Positions 1 through 10,364 of a stretch of DNA of 64,000 nucleotides are shown here, piece by piece. Below the pieces are notes generated by a model that saw only the letters and a program-made list of their open reading frames with translations, was not told where the DNA came from and ran no database searches. The stretch comes from Amylostereum areolatum (Eukaryota > Basidiomycota > Agaricomycetes > Russulales > Stereaceae), in assembly GCA_012932865.1 (NCBI GenBank), contig SAXG01000102.1, positions 1 to 64,000 of the forward strand. The letters run 5' to 3'. Position 1 is the stretch's first letter. Every line of letters begins with the position of its first letter. A program made the position numbers and the translations under genes.

Positions 1-962
1 GAGGATAAACTAGTGGCCATGCGGGCTCCTACGAGGCAGTCTGCCCAGTGGGCTTCGAGGGAGAGATCACGTGCATAGTCGCGGCGTTTTCCATGGAAAC
101 GGGGATGAGTCATGCGGCCGGACCAGTTAGCCGATCGTCAGCCCACTGATGAGGCATGGCGTACCTCTATGACTGTATGCCGACCGCCAGCCCCGGATGG
201 CGAGGTGCTCTGCTTCAACAACGAACTCCGGCCTCCAGGCTGTCAGCTCTGGAGGCAGGTCCTGACGGTTCAATCGGGTTGACAAGGTTCACGTGGCTGA
301 GAAACCTGTCCTGGACGTAATCGGCAAGGCGGGGAGCAAAGGTAAGAGCATCGCCGAGAAAAGGGAGGCCGCTTCGATTGGGCTCGAGATATTCTGCATA
401 TCCGGCGACTTCAGTGGAACTATGAAGAAGGTGGTTGAAAGAAAAGAACGAGGAGCTGTTACAATGTCACACCCTGGCTGCCTCGAGGCTGAACACGCAC
501 TGTCCACATTGTCCTCAGGCGCTTGCCCCCCGGATCAGGAAACGTTGTCTGGCAGAGCAATGACAGGGAGCAGATTCCCACGGAAGTTACCGGTACCACA
601 AATGCTGTGCACTATTCTCCGCAGGGGAGGTTCAATTCCCACGGGGACAATCACCGTGGGAAGCCCGCCGCAGGGACAACCACCGCGGGTACAATCCCGC
701 GGGGACAATCGCCACGGGAACAATCGCCGCGGGGGGACCGCCGTTGCGAGGACAGTCACCGTGGTGACACCCACTGAGGAACAGGTTCCGCGGCAACATC
801 TTCCGCGTTGAAATTCGCCGCGCAAACGTCGCCGTCAGGAGTGCCACTGCGGAAAGCCCACCCGCAGGAATCAGCCCCCATATGAACACTTTGATCGTGG
901 TGATTGGAGGAACAAGTAGCATCGTGGAGGATGAGCTGTGGCCTCCTCCTTCTGAAGGGGCT
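1..962. other. Intergenic, no supported gene
   Basis: No gene model is supported here. Open frames exist on both strands around 290-920, but most of their length is the GC-palindrome repeat region at 590-860, which gives low-complexity Arg/Gly/Pro-rich translations in several frames at once. Nothing recognisable is seen in the first 290 bases. Confidence 0.5.
590..860. repeat. Degenerate GC-palindrome repeats
   Basis: A run of loosely repeated 12-18 base units is built around CCGCGGG/CCACGGG-like cores, each followed by A-rich tri- or tetramers such as GACAAT or GAACAATC. Copies differ by substitutions and spacing, so the array looks old. It lies downstream of the gene at 963-2450. Similar but differently organised arrays sit at 2625-2770 and 7590-8010, next to the start sides of the two paralogous genes. 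This is read from the sequence; the element type is unknown. Confidence 0.55.
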
Positions 963-2450
963 TCAACAGAACGACCGATTGACCAAATACATTACAAAAC
1001 CTGCAGGGAAAGAACAGCACGAGCATAATGACGGACGATACACATTGTGAATGGTACAGTTTACAAGCCGACGGCGCCAAACCACTTGCTCTCCCATCCG
1101 TCGCCCCCATCTCTGCTGCAAGCCGCGTGGGTCATATAGCCCGCGGGCAGTCACCCTCTGTGGCAATCGCGACAGCGCCGAATCCCCGTCACCGTCCTTC
1201 ACGACGTAGTGATTGAACTTGTGGTCACAGAACGACGAGAAGGGGAGTAAGCCGTCTAAAGGCTGACGACGGGTTAAAAATGCCAGGCGATACCACCTCC
1301 GCCACATGGCGAGCTCGGCGGAGTCTGGGTCTTCCAACTCCAATTGGGTCATCCTTGGAAAGAGGGCATAGGTTTCCTCCCCGTCGAGCGTCCCTATCCA
1401 CCATAGGTTGGAGGGAATCACAGGATTGTACTCCCATCCGTCCTTCTCCGCGTTTGCGCGGCTCGCGGCATCATACTCTTCCAACTCGTCCAACCGCTTC
1501 TCCACGTCCTCGAGACGGGATTCAGGATGCTCGGCATATGGGCCAAAGGACCCGTAGAATCCGGAGGCGCCATCTCCGATGGGGCCCAGGATGTCGAGCG
1601 ACTTCCGAAGCCATGCCACTACATCCAAGAAATAGGGGTAGATGTCAGGGAGAGACAGGAAGGCAGGAAACAACAACTCACTCTTCCCAAGTACATCAAT
1701 GCCCTCCTCCATACGCCGCCGCACCTCAGGTTGTATGAAGTGCTTCACGGCAGGGTGGATTTCGCGGAGAGCCTTCCGGGCATCTTTGAGGTAGAAGATG
1801 TCGCCCGCTCGGGTCTGGCGGTGAGTGACCGTGAGCTCTGGTGGAATAGGGCCATTCCGTGGGTAGAATTCCATGGCCAGTTGAATCTTTTGGAAGATAT
1901 GGACAACGACTCCAAGACCAGGGCCTCGAGTGAAGAGATCCGGATACCAATTATCGTGGGGCCATTCGAACATGCTACGGATCTGACTGCGACGGCGTGG
2001 ACCACAGTAGTTGAGAACGACGTCCCCCCGCAGGAGCTTGATGGTACGGCTTGATAATTGAATACGTTAGCAAACGAGGCAAGCCATGTATCAAGGGATA
2101 ACACACGTGGCATCGCGGATGTCATTGTCCGCCAGGAGGAGCCGAGTAACCTTCCAGCAATAATCGTGGAGGGCCCGATTGAGGCACTGCACTACCACGA
2201 AGGACGAGGCAGGAGGCGGGTGGATCCAGACCATGTCACGCGTGGTCTCGGGCAGACTTGGCCAGAAGAGGTGATCGGCGATGCCATCAGCGATTGCCTC
2301 GTCGATAATGGCCTTGTTGAGCTCTACGGGCAAACGTGTGAAGACATGGAATGGCTCTAGTGTGGTGTCGTCTTGATAGAATTCTGGGTCGTAAATGGAC
2401 GACGACACAGAGGGGATGGGGGATGAATTCAGGGAGGGGGGAGAAGACAT
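963..2450 (-). CDS. Orphan protein, F-box-like N-terminus (paralog 1)
   Basis: Three exons on the minus strand fit: 2450-2107, 2049-1682 and 1618-963, with introns of 57 and 63 bp and frame kept throughout (about 455 aa). The chosen start begins MSSPPSLN; an upstream in-frame extension through the repeat is less likely. Near residue 40 is LPVELNKAIIDEAI, which resembles the LP-x-EL-x-x-I-I-D opening of an F-box. It is followed by LFWPSLP, a PPP turn, and CLNRALHDYCW. The middle carries a charged helical stretch (about residues 250-290). The homologue at 6042-7465 shares the domain order and both intron positions, so the pair arose by local duplication. The C-terminal ~40 residues have no match in the paralog and may be read-through or a missed intron. 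I do not recognise the family; F-box-like is only an inference. Confidence 0.6.
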
Positions 2451-2624
2451 CTCAGATGCTGTTAACGTCCCCGTGCAGGTGAGATTAAGTATGTCCTTGG
2501 GTGAGGGTCCAGGTAACGAGGCAGGCCACATGATATGGCACGAGGCGATCGTTCCTGGGCCGGTCCTAAATGCCTGTCGTTTGTCCCGACGCGTATCCTT
2601 TGATGCCCATCGGCGTAAGCGCCG

Positions 2625-2770
2625 AAAGAATTCCACGGGTTGTAGATCCGCGGGGGTTTGCGATGCCGCGGATAAGTATGTCCGTTGTCCCAGGTCCGGG
2701 AATTAATGTGCGCGGGATTGCACCTCCGCAGGAATTCCCCCTGAGACAACGGGCATCTGGACATCGGGAA
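2625..2770. repeat. GC-palindrome repeats upstream of paralog 1
   Basis: Short degenerate units with CACGGG, CCGCGG and CGCGGG cores are spaced about 15-25 bases apart. They lie 175-320 bases upstream of the proposed start of the gene at 963-2450, so they occupy its promoter region. They are similar in style to 590-860 and 7590-8010. Confidence 0.45.
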
Positions 2771-2974
2771 TAGGATAGAAAAGGAATACTAGCCCAGGGG
2801 GGGAAGTGGAGTAGTTGGATTCTCTGACTCCAGTGGAGTGGCACTTTCAGTTCTGCAGTTTGAGAGGCAATTGATGAATTCGTGGGTGCCTGCATGACAA
2901 AAAGCGAGGAGCGGATATCAACGTATACTATTATCCTTTTGACAGGAGACCGCCTACATCAGGGATCCTACCCC

Positions 2975-3140
2975 CTAGTTATTGAAGGCAATTGACCGTA
3001 ATTGTGCTCAGTTACCGTCAATTACCGTCAGTTACTGGAAGTTGGTAATTATAGCAAATTACGTAGGTCAGCCTGAGTTACTTTTTTTACTTGAGCATAG
3101 TTACTTGTTATTGATTCAATTACCTTCAATTATCGTCCCA
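2975..3140. repeat. Short AT-rich repeats (TTACCGTCAA-like)
   Basis: Variants of AATTACCGTCA and AGTTACCGTCA recur several times, interspersed with GTTACTT and AATTATCG variants. The patch is clearly more AT-rich than its surroundings. It could be a decayed element or a protein-binding cluster; nothing here decides. Confidence 0.45.
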
Positions 3141-3661
3141 AACACCCCTCAAACTAGGCAGGCAAATAGCTTAGTAATTGAAAGCAGTTGCATGTTATAA
3201 CCAGCCTTCAACAAACCTTTATTTGCCAATTATTAGACTTATATAAAGCAGCTTAAAATGCGTAAATAAAGTGAAATCAATATATTCATTACATAAGCGC
3301 TACCAAGTGACAAGTGTGAACATGACATAAGTGAAAACCCAAGCCACAGGCGCACAGCCAGACCCCGACAGACGGACCGGACAGCCGAGAAAGAACATCT
3401 GTACGCACCTCATCGGCACCCTCTTCGACTCGCCCGATAGCGTATGCCCGGTCTAGAGCAGCCGTGAAGATCAGCAAGAGACGAGAACATGCCGGAAGAA
3501 CACGCACCCTATTGAACTGAATTCAATTCCTCCCCAGAAAAGACCCACAGCATGCGCGCATGAAGCGAAGGGGGCGAAGACACATGCGCGCGGCGGCTGA
3601 ACGAGCGAGCAGGCGATGCGATGCAAGACATATGACAGTGATGCGGCGGCGACGCGTAAGG

Positions 3662-3762
3662 TAAAGAAGTCGTTGACCAAGGGAGAAAGGGACGAGGGAG
3701 GAGGAAGGAGGGAGGGAGGGAGGAGGAGGGAGGAGGGAAGAGGGAAGGGAAGAAGCTGAGTG
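3662..3762. repeat. Polypurine (GGGAGG) tract
   Basis: About 100 bases are almost purely G and A on the plus strand, dominated by GGGAGG and GGAGGA. Such tracts can form triplex or quadruplex structures. It has no coding meaning; the Leu/Pro/Ser-rich minus-strand frames over it are compositional. Confidence 0.6.
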
Positions 3763-4100
3763 CACGGGAGCTCGGGGAACACCGGGTTATATGCTCGCGG
3801 GCAGCGTGACGCTCGTCACCGTGACGGCAAGTTCCATCCGCCTCTCGCTCTGCCTCGACCGCCGAGCCGACACGCCCGCATCAACACTTATCAACATCGG
3901 GACTCCTGGAAGAACAAGTCGCAAACCCAGGTCGCCGAGGGGTTCAAGGAGGGAGAGTAGGAGCGAGCAGGAGTGGGCGGGCTTAGGTGCGTGACTCGCA
4001 CCCTTTCCTGCTCCGTCCTCAACATCGTTTCGACCGAACCGAGAGGAGAAGGCGGGTGCAGTACGATGGATTGCAATGCTGACGGTCGGATGACGTCCAG

Positions 4101-4229
4101 CCGCCAAAGAAAGCTCGCGTAGCGCAAGAAACCGCTGTCCAGCTCGGCCTTTAGCTTTTCGAGGGCGAGAACAACTTCGAGGTGGCGCACATCCACGCCT
4201 CCTTCGACAACACCTTCATTCATGTCACC
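4101..4229 (+). pseudogene. Ribosomal protein uS11 (Rps14) 5' fragment
   Basis: From 4101 one frame reads PPKKARVAQETAVQLG, an in-frame TAG, then EGENNFEVAHIHASFDNT and FIHVT. This matches the N-terminal part of eukaryotic uS11 (typical PPKK..., EGE-V-GVAHI-ASFNDTF-HVT). The start codon is absent, a stop lies between the two conserved blocks, GVAHI has become EVAHI, and the remaining ~100 residues (the glycine/lysine-rich core and RRKGGRRGRRL-type tail) are not found downstream. It is therefore a decayed partial copy. uS11 normally binds 18S rRNA at the platform of the 40S subunit; this copy cannot make it. A functional copy must lie elsewhere in the genome. Confidence 0.75.
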
Positions 4230-4596
4230 CCGGTCCTGGCGCACATAGCGTCCTTAGCGCGCTCACCCCCAGCGTTCGCACCAACGCCTCAGGATCGCGC
4301 TCATCGGAACCAGCGCCACCAGCGTGCCGCCCCTCCCCACTCTGTCGCCAACGCGCATGCATCCCTCCCGCGCATCCATCCACCCGCTACCTTCTTTCCC
4401 CCATCCCTGTCGGCACGCCTCAAACGCGCACGGCCATCAAAGCATCAAGGGCTTTGTCCCTCGTGCCCAAAGATTCCGCCGCGCACGCATCTTTGCATGC
4501 GTCTCCTCCCGTCCTCCGCGCCCAACACCCCACCTCCCCACCCAACACCCCCGACCCCGCGCCCTGCGTTGCTGGCGACGGGTGCACACCACAGGC

Positions 4597-5258
4597 ATGA
4601 GCGTTGCCGCCGTGACGAACGCGGGTGGGATGGGCGTCATCGGTGGTGTCGGGTACACGCTCAAGGTCCTGCGCGCCCAGATGTGTTTTCCCTTCCCTTC
4701 CCTTCCTCCCAACCACCCCCGTGCAGCGCTCTGAACCCGTCTCCCCTCCCCCAAAGCCGTCGTCGACAAGCTGCACGCCGCGGGCATCCTCGTCATGAAT
4801 GTGCGTTCCGCCCGCCCTCCCTCCCTTTCCTCCCGCTCACGCCCTCCCATCGCAACAGATGGTCGGCCACCCCAAACACGTCCCCAAGCACCTCGATGCC
4901 GGCGCGGACCTCATCTGCGCCCAGGCCGGCGAAGGCGGCGGCCACACGGGCGACATCCCCGCCTCGATCCTCATCCCCGCCTGCATCGACGCCGTCAAAG
5001 GCCGGGTCTCGCCCTTGACCGGGAAGCCGATCTACGTCATCGGCGCGGGCGCGGTGTACGACGGGCGCGGGCTCGCGGCGAACCTGACGTGGGGCACGCA
5101 GGGCGTCTGCGTCGGGACGCGCTTTGTGGCCTCGGTCGAGGCCGGCGCACAAGAAGGCCGTGTTGACGGCTGGGAACGGGGACGTGCTGAAGCTGAAGAC
5201 GCTGATCTACACCGGCTGTCCGCTGCGCGTGCGCAAGACGCCGTACGTCGAAGACTAG
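4597..5258 (+). pseudogene. Nitronate monooxygenase (2-nitropropane dioxygenase), broken
   Basis: Conserved blocks of the FMN-dependent nitronate monooxygenase family appear in order: VTNAGGMGVIGGVGYT (about 4610-4660), VVDKLHAAGI then a short intron (4799-4857) and MVGHPKHV, then ICAQAGEGGGHTGD, SILIPA, AVYDGRGL, GTRFVASVEAG, and finally RVRKTPYVED before a TAG. Two defects are visible. The ~50-60 residues between the first two blocks are missing. Near 5145, just after VASVEAG, the frame shifts, because the continuation (KKAVLTAGN...) lies in another frame; this fits loss of about 11 bases. The N-terminal barrel strand is also absent. The GEGGGHTG FMN-binding loop itself is intact. The enzyme would oxidise alkyl nitronates to carbonyls plus nitrite; this copy should be inactive. 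Confidence 0.75.
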
Positions 5259-6041
5259 TGCGTTTTCTTGTCTCCGTCCCCGCCTCCCATTGACATTCTA
5301 CCACCCCCAACTTCTCAATCGATAGCGTGTACGTCACACACGTATATATCGCATTGCTATGGAACAACCTCGGCGATCTCGAGAGGCCAGGAAACCTCTA
5401 GAGGAAGGAGGATATGCTGACGCTTTTTTGAGCAGGAGGGGTGTTTAACTGCTGATATCCTACGGCTTTTTTTGTGTAGTACCTGCTCCCCATGAGATAT
5501 ATATACGACTTAGATCCAATAAATTTTACTTTGTGCCTCTTCTTCTTCTAGATACTGCTGTGTGCCCAAAAAAGCGTAGGTGGGGGTGAAGCAGGGCTTT
5601 CAGAACCTCCCCCATCAAACATCACAAAAACACATCATCTGGATGGCAGTAGAATCGCATTTTCATGCTGTTTACGCTGATGGTATTCGTTTTTGTGTAC
5701 GTGCATTCGATAGTGAGACAGAACGAGAACAAACCCGTAGGTGCTCAGAGCAAACACGTCTCGTGTCGACTTCCTAATCGGGCAATTCTCGACTGTGAAC
5801 TCAGTCGTGTCATTGTGTTTCTTACTCACGCATTTTTGGTGTTCCAAGCATGTAAATAAGAAGAAATACAGCATAGTTATCTACGTACACCTTAGTGTAG
5901 TCTACGAGAGCCGGAGGAAGGTGCTGGGGCGGCAGCACCTCGCGCACATCCGACTTGTGTTTGGCCGCGCTTGCTCTGCCGCGTCGTGGCCAAACCGGGA
6001 AACAATTACCAAAAATAACTATGGGGGGGGTTTCCTGATGA
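5259..6041. other. Intergenic, AT-richer
   Basis: No gene is supported. The stretch is AT-richer than its flanks and contains AATAAA-like motifs near 5518, compatible with a 3' end region. The open frames at 5580-6133 show no family motifs. Confidence 0.45.
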
Positions 6042-7465
6042 CTAGTACAACAGGTAGTAGTCCGTAGGCATGTCCTCAAACCATTTCCCCAAATACCACC
6101 TACCCCATGCTTTTCGACAAAGACGTACATCAATCGGACCTCGGTCGGTCAATGCCGTGGGACTTTGAGCCAAAGGGCTGTCAAAATCGTCGGGTTTCAA
6201 GGTGAAATGGCTGACAGGATTCAGCAAAAATGACTCCAGGCTGAGGAAACCGTCCAAAGCATGCCGTCGTCGGAGGTAGGCAAGGTTATACCACCTCTGC
6301 CAAAACCGGAGTTCCCGTGAGGATTGGTCCTCCTTCTCCAGGAGGTCCATTTTCCCAAGGATGTGATCCACCTTGTGCTCCTGTACGAATACGGCTTCCC
6401 ATAGAATGATCGGAAGAACCGGATTATACTCCCACCCCTGCTTTTCTGCATCCTCCCTCAACGCGGAATCTTGTCCTTCCAACTTGTCCAAATCTTTCTC
6501 GGCTTGTTCTAGCCGGCCGGCCGGGTCATCCGTGTACCGACCAAGAGCGCCATAAACCCCGGTGTTGACATCAGCGATTTCATATAGTACGGTGTTTGCC
6601 TGAAGGAGCCACAATGCTAAATGGGTATGTCCGCGGACCGGTGAGTGATGGATAACCGACAACTCAAACGGCACTCACCCTTGCCAAGAACGTCCACCCC
6701 ATCTTCCATGCGACGCCAAATTTGGGGAGCGATAAAGTGTCTTGCGGCGGGATGTACCTTTTGGAGCGCGGCCTCGGCCGTTTTCAGGAGGCTCCCTGCT
6801 ACCCTCAAATCCTTTGTCTTGAGCTCTGGAGGGAGAGCGGCGTTATTGTCGAGGAATCCCAGACAAAGTTGGATCTTGTGGAACAAATGAACGATGGCAC
6901 CCAGTCCCGGCCCTCTCCCCTTGTGTCCGCTATACCACTCGGCTTCTCCGGTTCGGAATGCCAAGCCCATTCGATGTCGATGGGGGTAATCGCAGCAGTC
7001 CATGATGACGTCAGTGCGCAATGCCCTGATTATGGAACTGTAGAATGTTCGGTGTCATCTGGAATGAAATCAAATAAGAACAATCAAACTGCCTTACCTG
7101 GCATTGTCATCTGATGTCTCGACCAGGAGGAGACTCAACACGTCCCAACAATACTTGTACAGTGCTCGATTGACACAGCTGAGGGCGATGAAAGTCGATG
7201 ATGGGGGGGGGAAAAGGGTCAGGCACTCTCTGGTGTCCCGTGGGAGATCGGGCCAGAAAAGGTACCGCGCGATGCAATCGGCGATAACCGTGTCAACGAT
7301 GTGTTTGTTGAGTTCCTGAGGAAGTACTGCGATCAAATGGTAGGGCTCGAGCCGGACCATTTTTGTTGAAGCCGAGTGCCGTTCGGACAGTGTATGAGCT
7401 GACGGAGTGGATGTAGCTGACTCCATACCAGGGGGACGATGGGGGGTAAAGGGAAGAACCGACAT
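6042..7465 (-). CDS. Orphan protein, F-box-like N-terminus (paralog 2)
   Basis: Three exons fit: 7465-7098, 7037-6679 and 6616-6042, with introns of 60 and 62 bp at the same places as in the gene at 963-2450 (about 433 aa). The N-terminal block VLPQELNKHIVDTVIAD, LFWPDLP, PPPSSTF and CVNRALYKYCW parallels paralog 1, as do GRGPGLGAIVHLFHKIQL, HPAARHFIAPQIWRRMEDG and EKQGWEYNPVLP. The shared pattern of small, closely similar blocks separated by freely diverging loops suggests the fold is kept and the gene is under constraint. A charged helical stretch follows the second intron. No signal peptide or membrane segment is seen. The function is unknown; an F-box or F-box-like adaptor is the best guess. 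The start could also be the second Met, 14 codons in. Confidence 0.65.
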
Positions 7466-7589
7466 GTAGTGTCACCTTGTACTGTAACTTTGATCGTCGT
7501 GTCCCAGGGCCTTCGGACAGCCTCACGTGCGTGTACTCAAAGAAAGAAGAAAAAATGCCTCACATGCATCACCGTGGGAATGGGATTTG

Positions 7590-8010
7590 GTCAGCAACCG
7601 GCCCGGGGAAATACCCGCGGCGAAATGGCTGATGGAGGTCGGCCCTCCGAAGACATTTCCCGCGGGGAAATGGCTGGCGGAGAACGGCCCTCCGAAGGCA
7701 TTTCCCACGGCGAAATGGCTGGCGGAGAACGGCCCCGCGGAGAGATTCCCCGCGGGGCAGGTTCCCGTGGAGAATGTCCCGCAGGGCTATTCTTTGCTGG
7801 GATATTTGTTTAGACTTTCATCACGTGAACCGGTACCGCAATGCACTCTGTGGCGGGCTTTGAACCGTTCTCCAAATTACCGGTACACAGGGGAACTTCC
7901 CCGCCGAGACTGAGTACCTGGAGAGTTTCCGCGCGGAGACGTGACTCTGGGAAGAGATTCCCGCCGTCGCACAATGTAAGCCTCCGCGGGGATTTTGGCA
8001 TCGTGCAGAT
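7590..8010. repeat. GC-palindrome repeat array with 45-bp tandem units
   Basis: Between 7596 and about 7760 a unit of 45 bases is repeated roughly three times (boundaries at 7596, 7641, 7686, 7731). Its core is a CCCGCGGGGAAAT-type palindrome followed by GGCTGGCGGAGAAC. Further single CCGCGG-like motifs continue to about 8010. Translated on the plus strand, the array gives a 15-residue periodic peptide in an open frame, but no start context or splice structure supports a gene. It lies 125-545 bases upstream of paralog 2. Confidence 0.6.
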
Positions 8011-8102
8011 GATTCCCGGGGTACTTGTCCTCCGCTTCCGGTGGCGAAGTGAGGACGAGATTACAATGCTGCCCTTGACATGAGCTACATTTATTTAGTC
8101 CG

Positions 8103-9373
8103 CTAAATGCTCCTTCGCCGCGTCCTCATGGTCCTTTCGATGCCCGTCCCTCCATTTTCACCCGCCGCGGAGTGTGCTGCATTGACATCCTCTTCGAGAT
8201 GGAGGCTATCGATGAGACGTTGCGTGATCTCGTATACCCCCTCATCCCGAGCCCTCTTCTCCGAGTCGAGCTCCGCGATGTAACTGCTCAGCTCGGCATC
8301 CTCCATTCCGTGGGTTTCCTCATCCCAAGCCTCTCTCATCAACTCTATGAGGGGGGGATCCGCCGCAACAAGGTCTCCATGGGCGGTTTTGAGTAGCTCG
8401 GCCTGCATGCTCCATAACTGCTGTTGCTTTGCAGTTCGATACGCAATGAGGCGTCCACGTAAGCGACGGTTTAAGCCTGCGAGTCTCCGCAGTGCCCGAA
8501 GATACACGGCCGCGTTGTCAGCACTAAGCTCAACGGTAGACTGACCGGAAGGATCGGCGTTCCACGATCGCGATGCCAAGGCTTCCACTGAGCGGTCCGC
8601 GTTAGCGCCCCAACCTCTGCACGAGGCGAAGGACTGACCTATCTCTATGCCAGGGTTCGTGAGAACGCCCACAGGACCCGAGTAGGCTCCCGCTCGTTTG
8701 ATCCACCCCTCCGAGAGCTCGAGAGCCTTCCGCCATTCAATAGCGGAGGTTGGGGGATGGGCGGCGGATTGGTCGACGTCCATGAGTTCTGCACGAGGGG
8801 ATGCAATCTGTTCCGGCTATCGTTTGCATCTCCTGTGCGGCATTTGATGAAGGGTAGGGCACTTACTGTCTTCACTATGGGCGAAATGAGCATCCAGGCG
8901 GAAACTGTCTCCGTGGTGGCATACTGCTTTTGAGGCCAGTACCACCAAGGGTCGAATTTGACAATCCGATCGCGCATGTCGTCAGGAATAACCTCTTTGA
9001 CGTCCACCTCGGCGCTCGTAAGCGATATCTGTGCAAGAGGGAGCACAGGGTGTTCCCCCCGCGTCGAGGCGGCTGCAACCGGTTGGAATACCTTTGCGAC
9101 GATGGGTGGAGGAACGCTGCGGTCATCCAGGCATCGGATCAGTCCGATAGTCGTCAGGCTTGATAACTTGTGCATTTATTTGCTAAAGCGTACATAGATG
9201 TTATGATAATTACGCACCAGTTCCATGAAAGTGCCTTCCGCGACAGCGTCCCGCTCCTCGGGCACCGCACGACTCATTGCCGTCATGGCTATCGCCAATC
9301 TTCCGGTAGCGATGGCCTCCAACCGGCGGGCATCGTCTATCGTGGGCAGTTGTTCTTGTTGAGATACGGCCAT
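8103..9373 (-). CDS. Orphan protein with WWYWPQ motif
   Basis: Three exons fit in frame: 9373-9218, 9166-8867 and 8816-8103, with introns of 51 and 50 bp bearing GTGCGT and GTAAGT donors (389 aa). The ATG used opens MAVSQQEQLPTIDDARRLEA; an upstream in-frame GTG was not used. The protein is mostly hydrophilic and predicted helical. Landmarks are a Trp-rich FDPWWYWPQKQ stretch at the middle of exon 2, a basic LNRRLRGRLIAYRTAKQQQ helix, a strongly acidic/basic C-terminal helical region, and a basic RRRS tail. No transmembrane segment is seen. It starts only 128 bases from the divergent gene at 9502 and may share its promoter. I do not recognise the family. Confidence 0.55.
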
Positions 9374-9501
9374 AGTGACATAGAGGAAAAGGAGTCCATT
9401 GCGCGCCACTCGCGTTCTTGCGCATTGTTTACATTTGTTAGGATTGACGTATCAATTTCACACGATTTCCCCCTGATGTCCCCTGCACTCCTCCCCTCAC
9501 C
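9374..9501. promoter_or_regulatory. Short bidirectional promoter interval
   Basis: Only 128 bases separate the two divergent start codons. The interval is pyrimidine-rich just before the plus-strand ATG (CCTCCCCTCACC), as is common in fungal leaders. No clear TATA box is seen in either direction. Confidence 0.4.
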
Positions 9502-10239
9502 ATGGATCTCTCACTGGGTGAACGCATGATCCATCTTATCGCTCAACGCGTGCTGGACTCCCTCGGTGCCTGTCACCTTCCGGCGTTGGAGGAAGAGGAG
9601 GCACGGTACTTGAAAAATATTCAGGTAGAAGTGGTAAGCTACCTTTGCCCATCGATCTCGACTGAAGACGCTGAACTGGGCCGTTTCCTGCCATTTAGGG
9701 CTTTGCACTGTGTATTGTCGGAATCCTCTCTGTCTCTGGGGTCAATGCCAAGATCCCAGCAGCGTTGAAAAGTGCCGCACTGGTATTTGCGGGTACATCT
9801 CCGCGACTTCATGATGTATCGCGGGAGTCATCCGACATCCTCCCCGCGGACCTCCCTGCACACCTTGGATCCTGGTGGGAGATGCCGCACGGAGACAGCA
9901 AGTTGATCCAAGAGCTTGCGGAGGTGTACGGCGAGGGAAATGGATTTCCTTCCCGGGTAAGGACTTTTGTCTTTCCTTCTGCATTCTCCGCCCATTCTGC
10001 AATAGGAAACAGCGCTTCAGGCGGGAGAAGCGGCGAACCTTACGGAGGGGGAGGTTGCAGCCCTATTAGAGCGTTTCAAGGATGTTGCACGTACGTATGG
10101 CGATACGAAGGAGGCTTTTCATCGGGTCATTGAAAGAAGGACGGAGGAGGCTGTTGCGCTGGGGGGGGTCAATGCTGCCGCATCCCGTATTCTTTCGGAG
10201 GTTTCACCCAAGCGGCAGCATTTGTTCGGAAAAAAATAG
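9502..10239 (+). CDS. Orphan small protein with one hydrophobic segment
   Basis: Three exons fit exactly: 9502-9633, 9699-9956 and 10006-10239. The introns are 65 bp (GTAAGC..TTTAG) and 49 bp (GTAAGG..ATAG), all joins are in phase 0, and the product is 207 aa. The N-terminus is amphipathic (MDLSLGERMIHLIAQRVLDS). The second exon opens with GFALCIVGILSVSGV, a likely single membrane helix or buried helix around residues 45-60. The C-terminal half is a charged helical region ending in KRQHLFGKK. The gene starts back to back with 8103-9373 and stands just upstream of the NLR at 11458. In other fungi, small helical or membrane-active effectors are sometimes encoded beside NLRs; applying that here is inference only. 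No family recognised. Confidence 0.6.
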
Positions 10240-10364
10240 AGTACTGTATATACCTACCATGGAAAGCTGCTTATACAAACTGCATAGCTCCCGGCGGCAT
10301 CCTCAGGGTCAAAGAGGTCAATCAGTGCAACCGCTTCGAAGCAATCGATGAAACTACCGCCGAG

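Larger units (their letters stand above)
2771..4100. other. Intergenic with AT-rich short repeats and purine tract
   Basis: No gene model is supported. The interval holds an AT-rich patch with repeated TTACCGTCAA-like 10-12-mers (2975-3140) and a strand-asymmetric purine tract (3662-3762). Apparent Pro/Leu-rich open frames over the purine tract are artefacts of its composition. Confidence 0.5.

Noticed and set aside
293..811. 172-residue plus-strand open frame
   Set aside because: Lies mostly over the GC-palindrome repeat, where several frames on both strands stay open; no motif or splice support.
3471..3782. Leu/Pro/Ser-rich frames on the minus strand
   Set aside because: Direct translation of the polypurine tract; not a protein.
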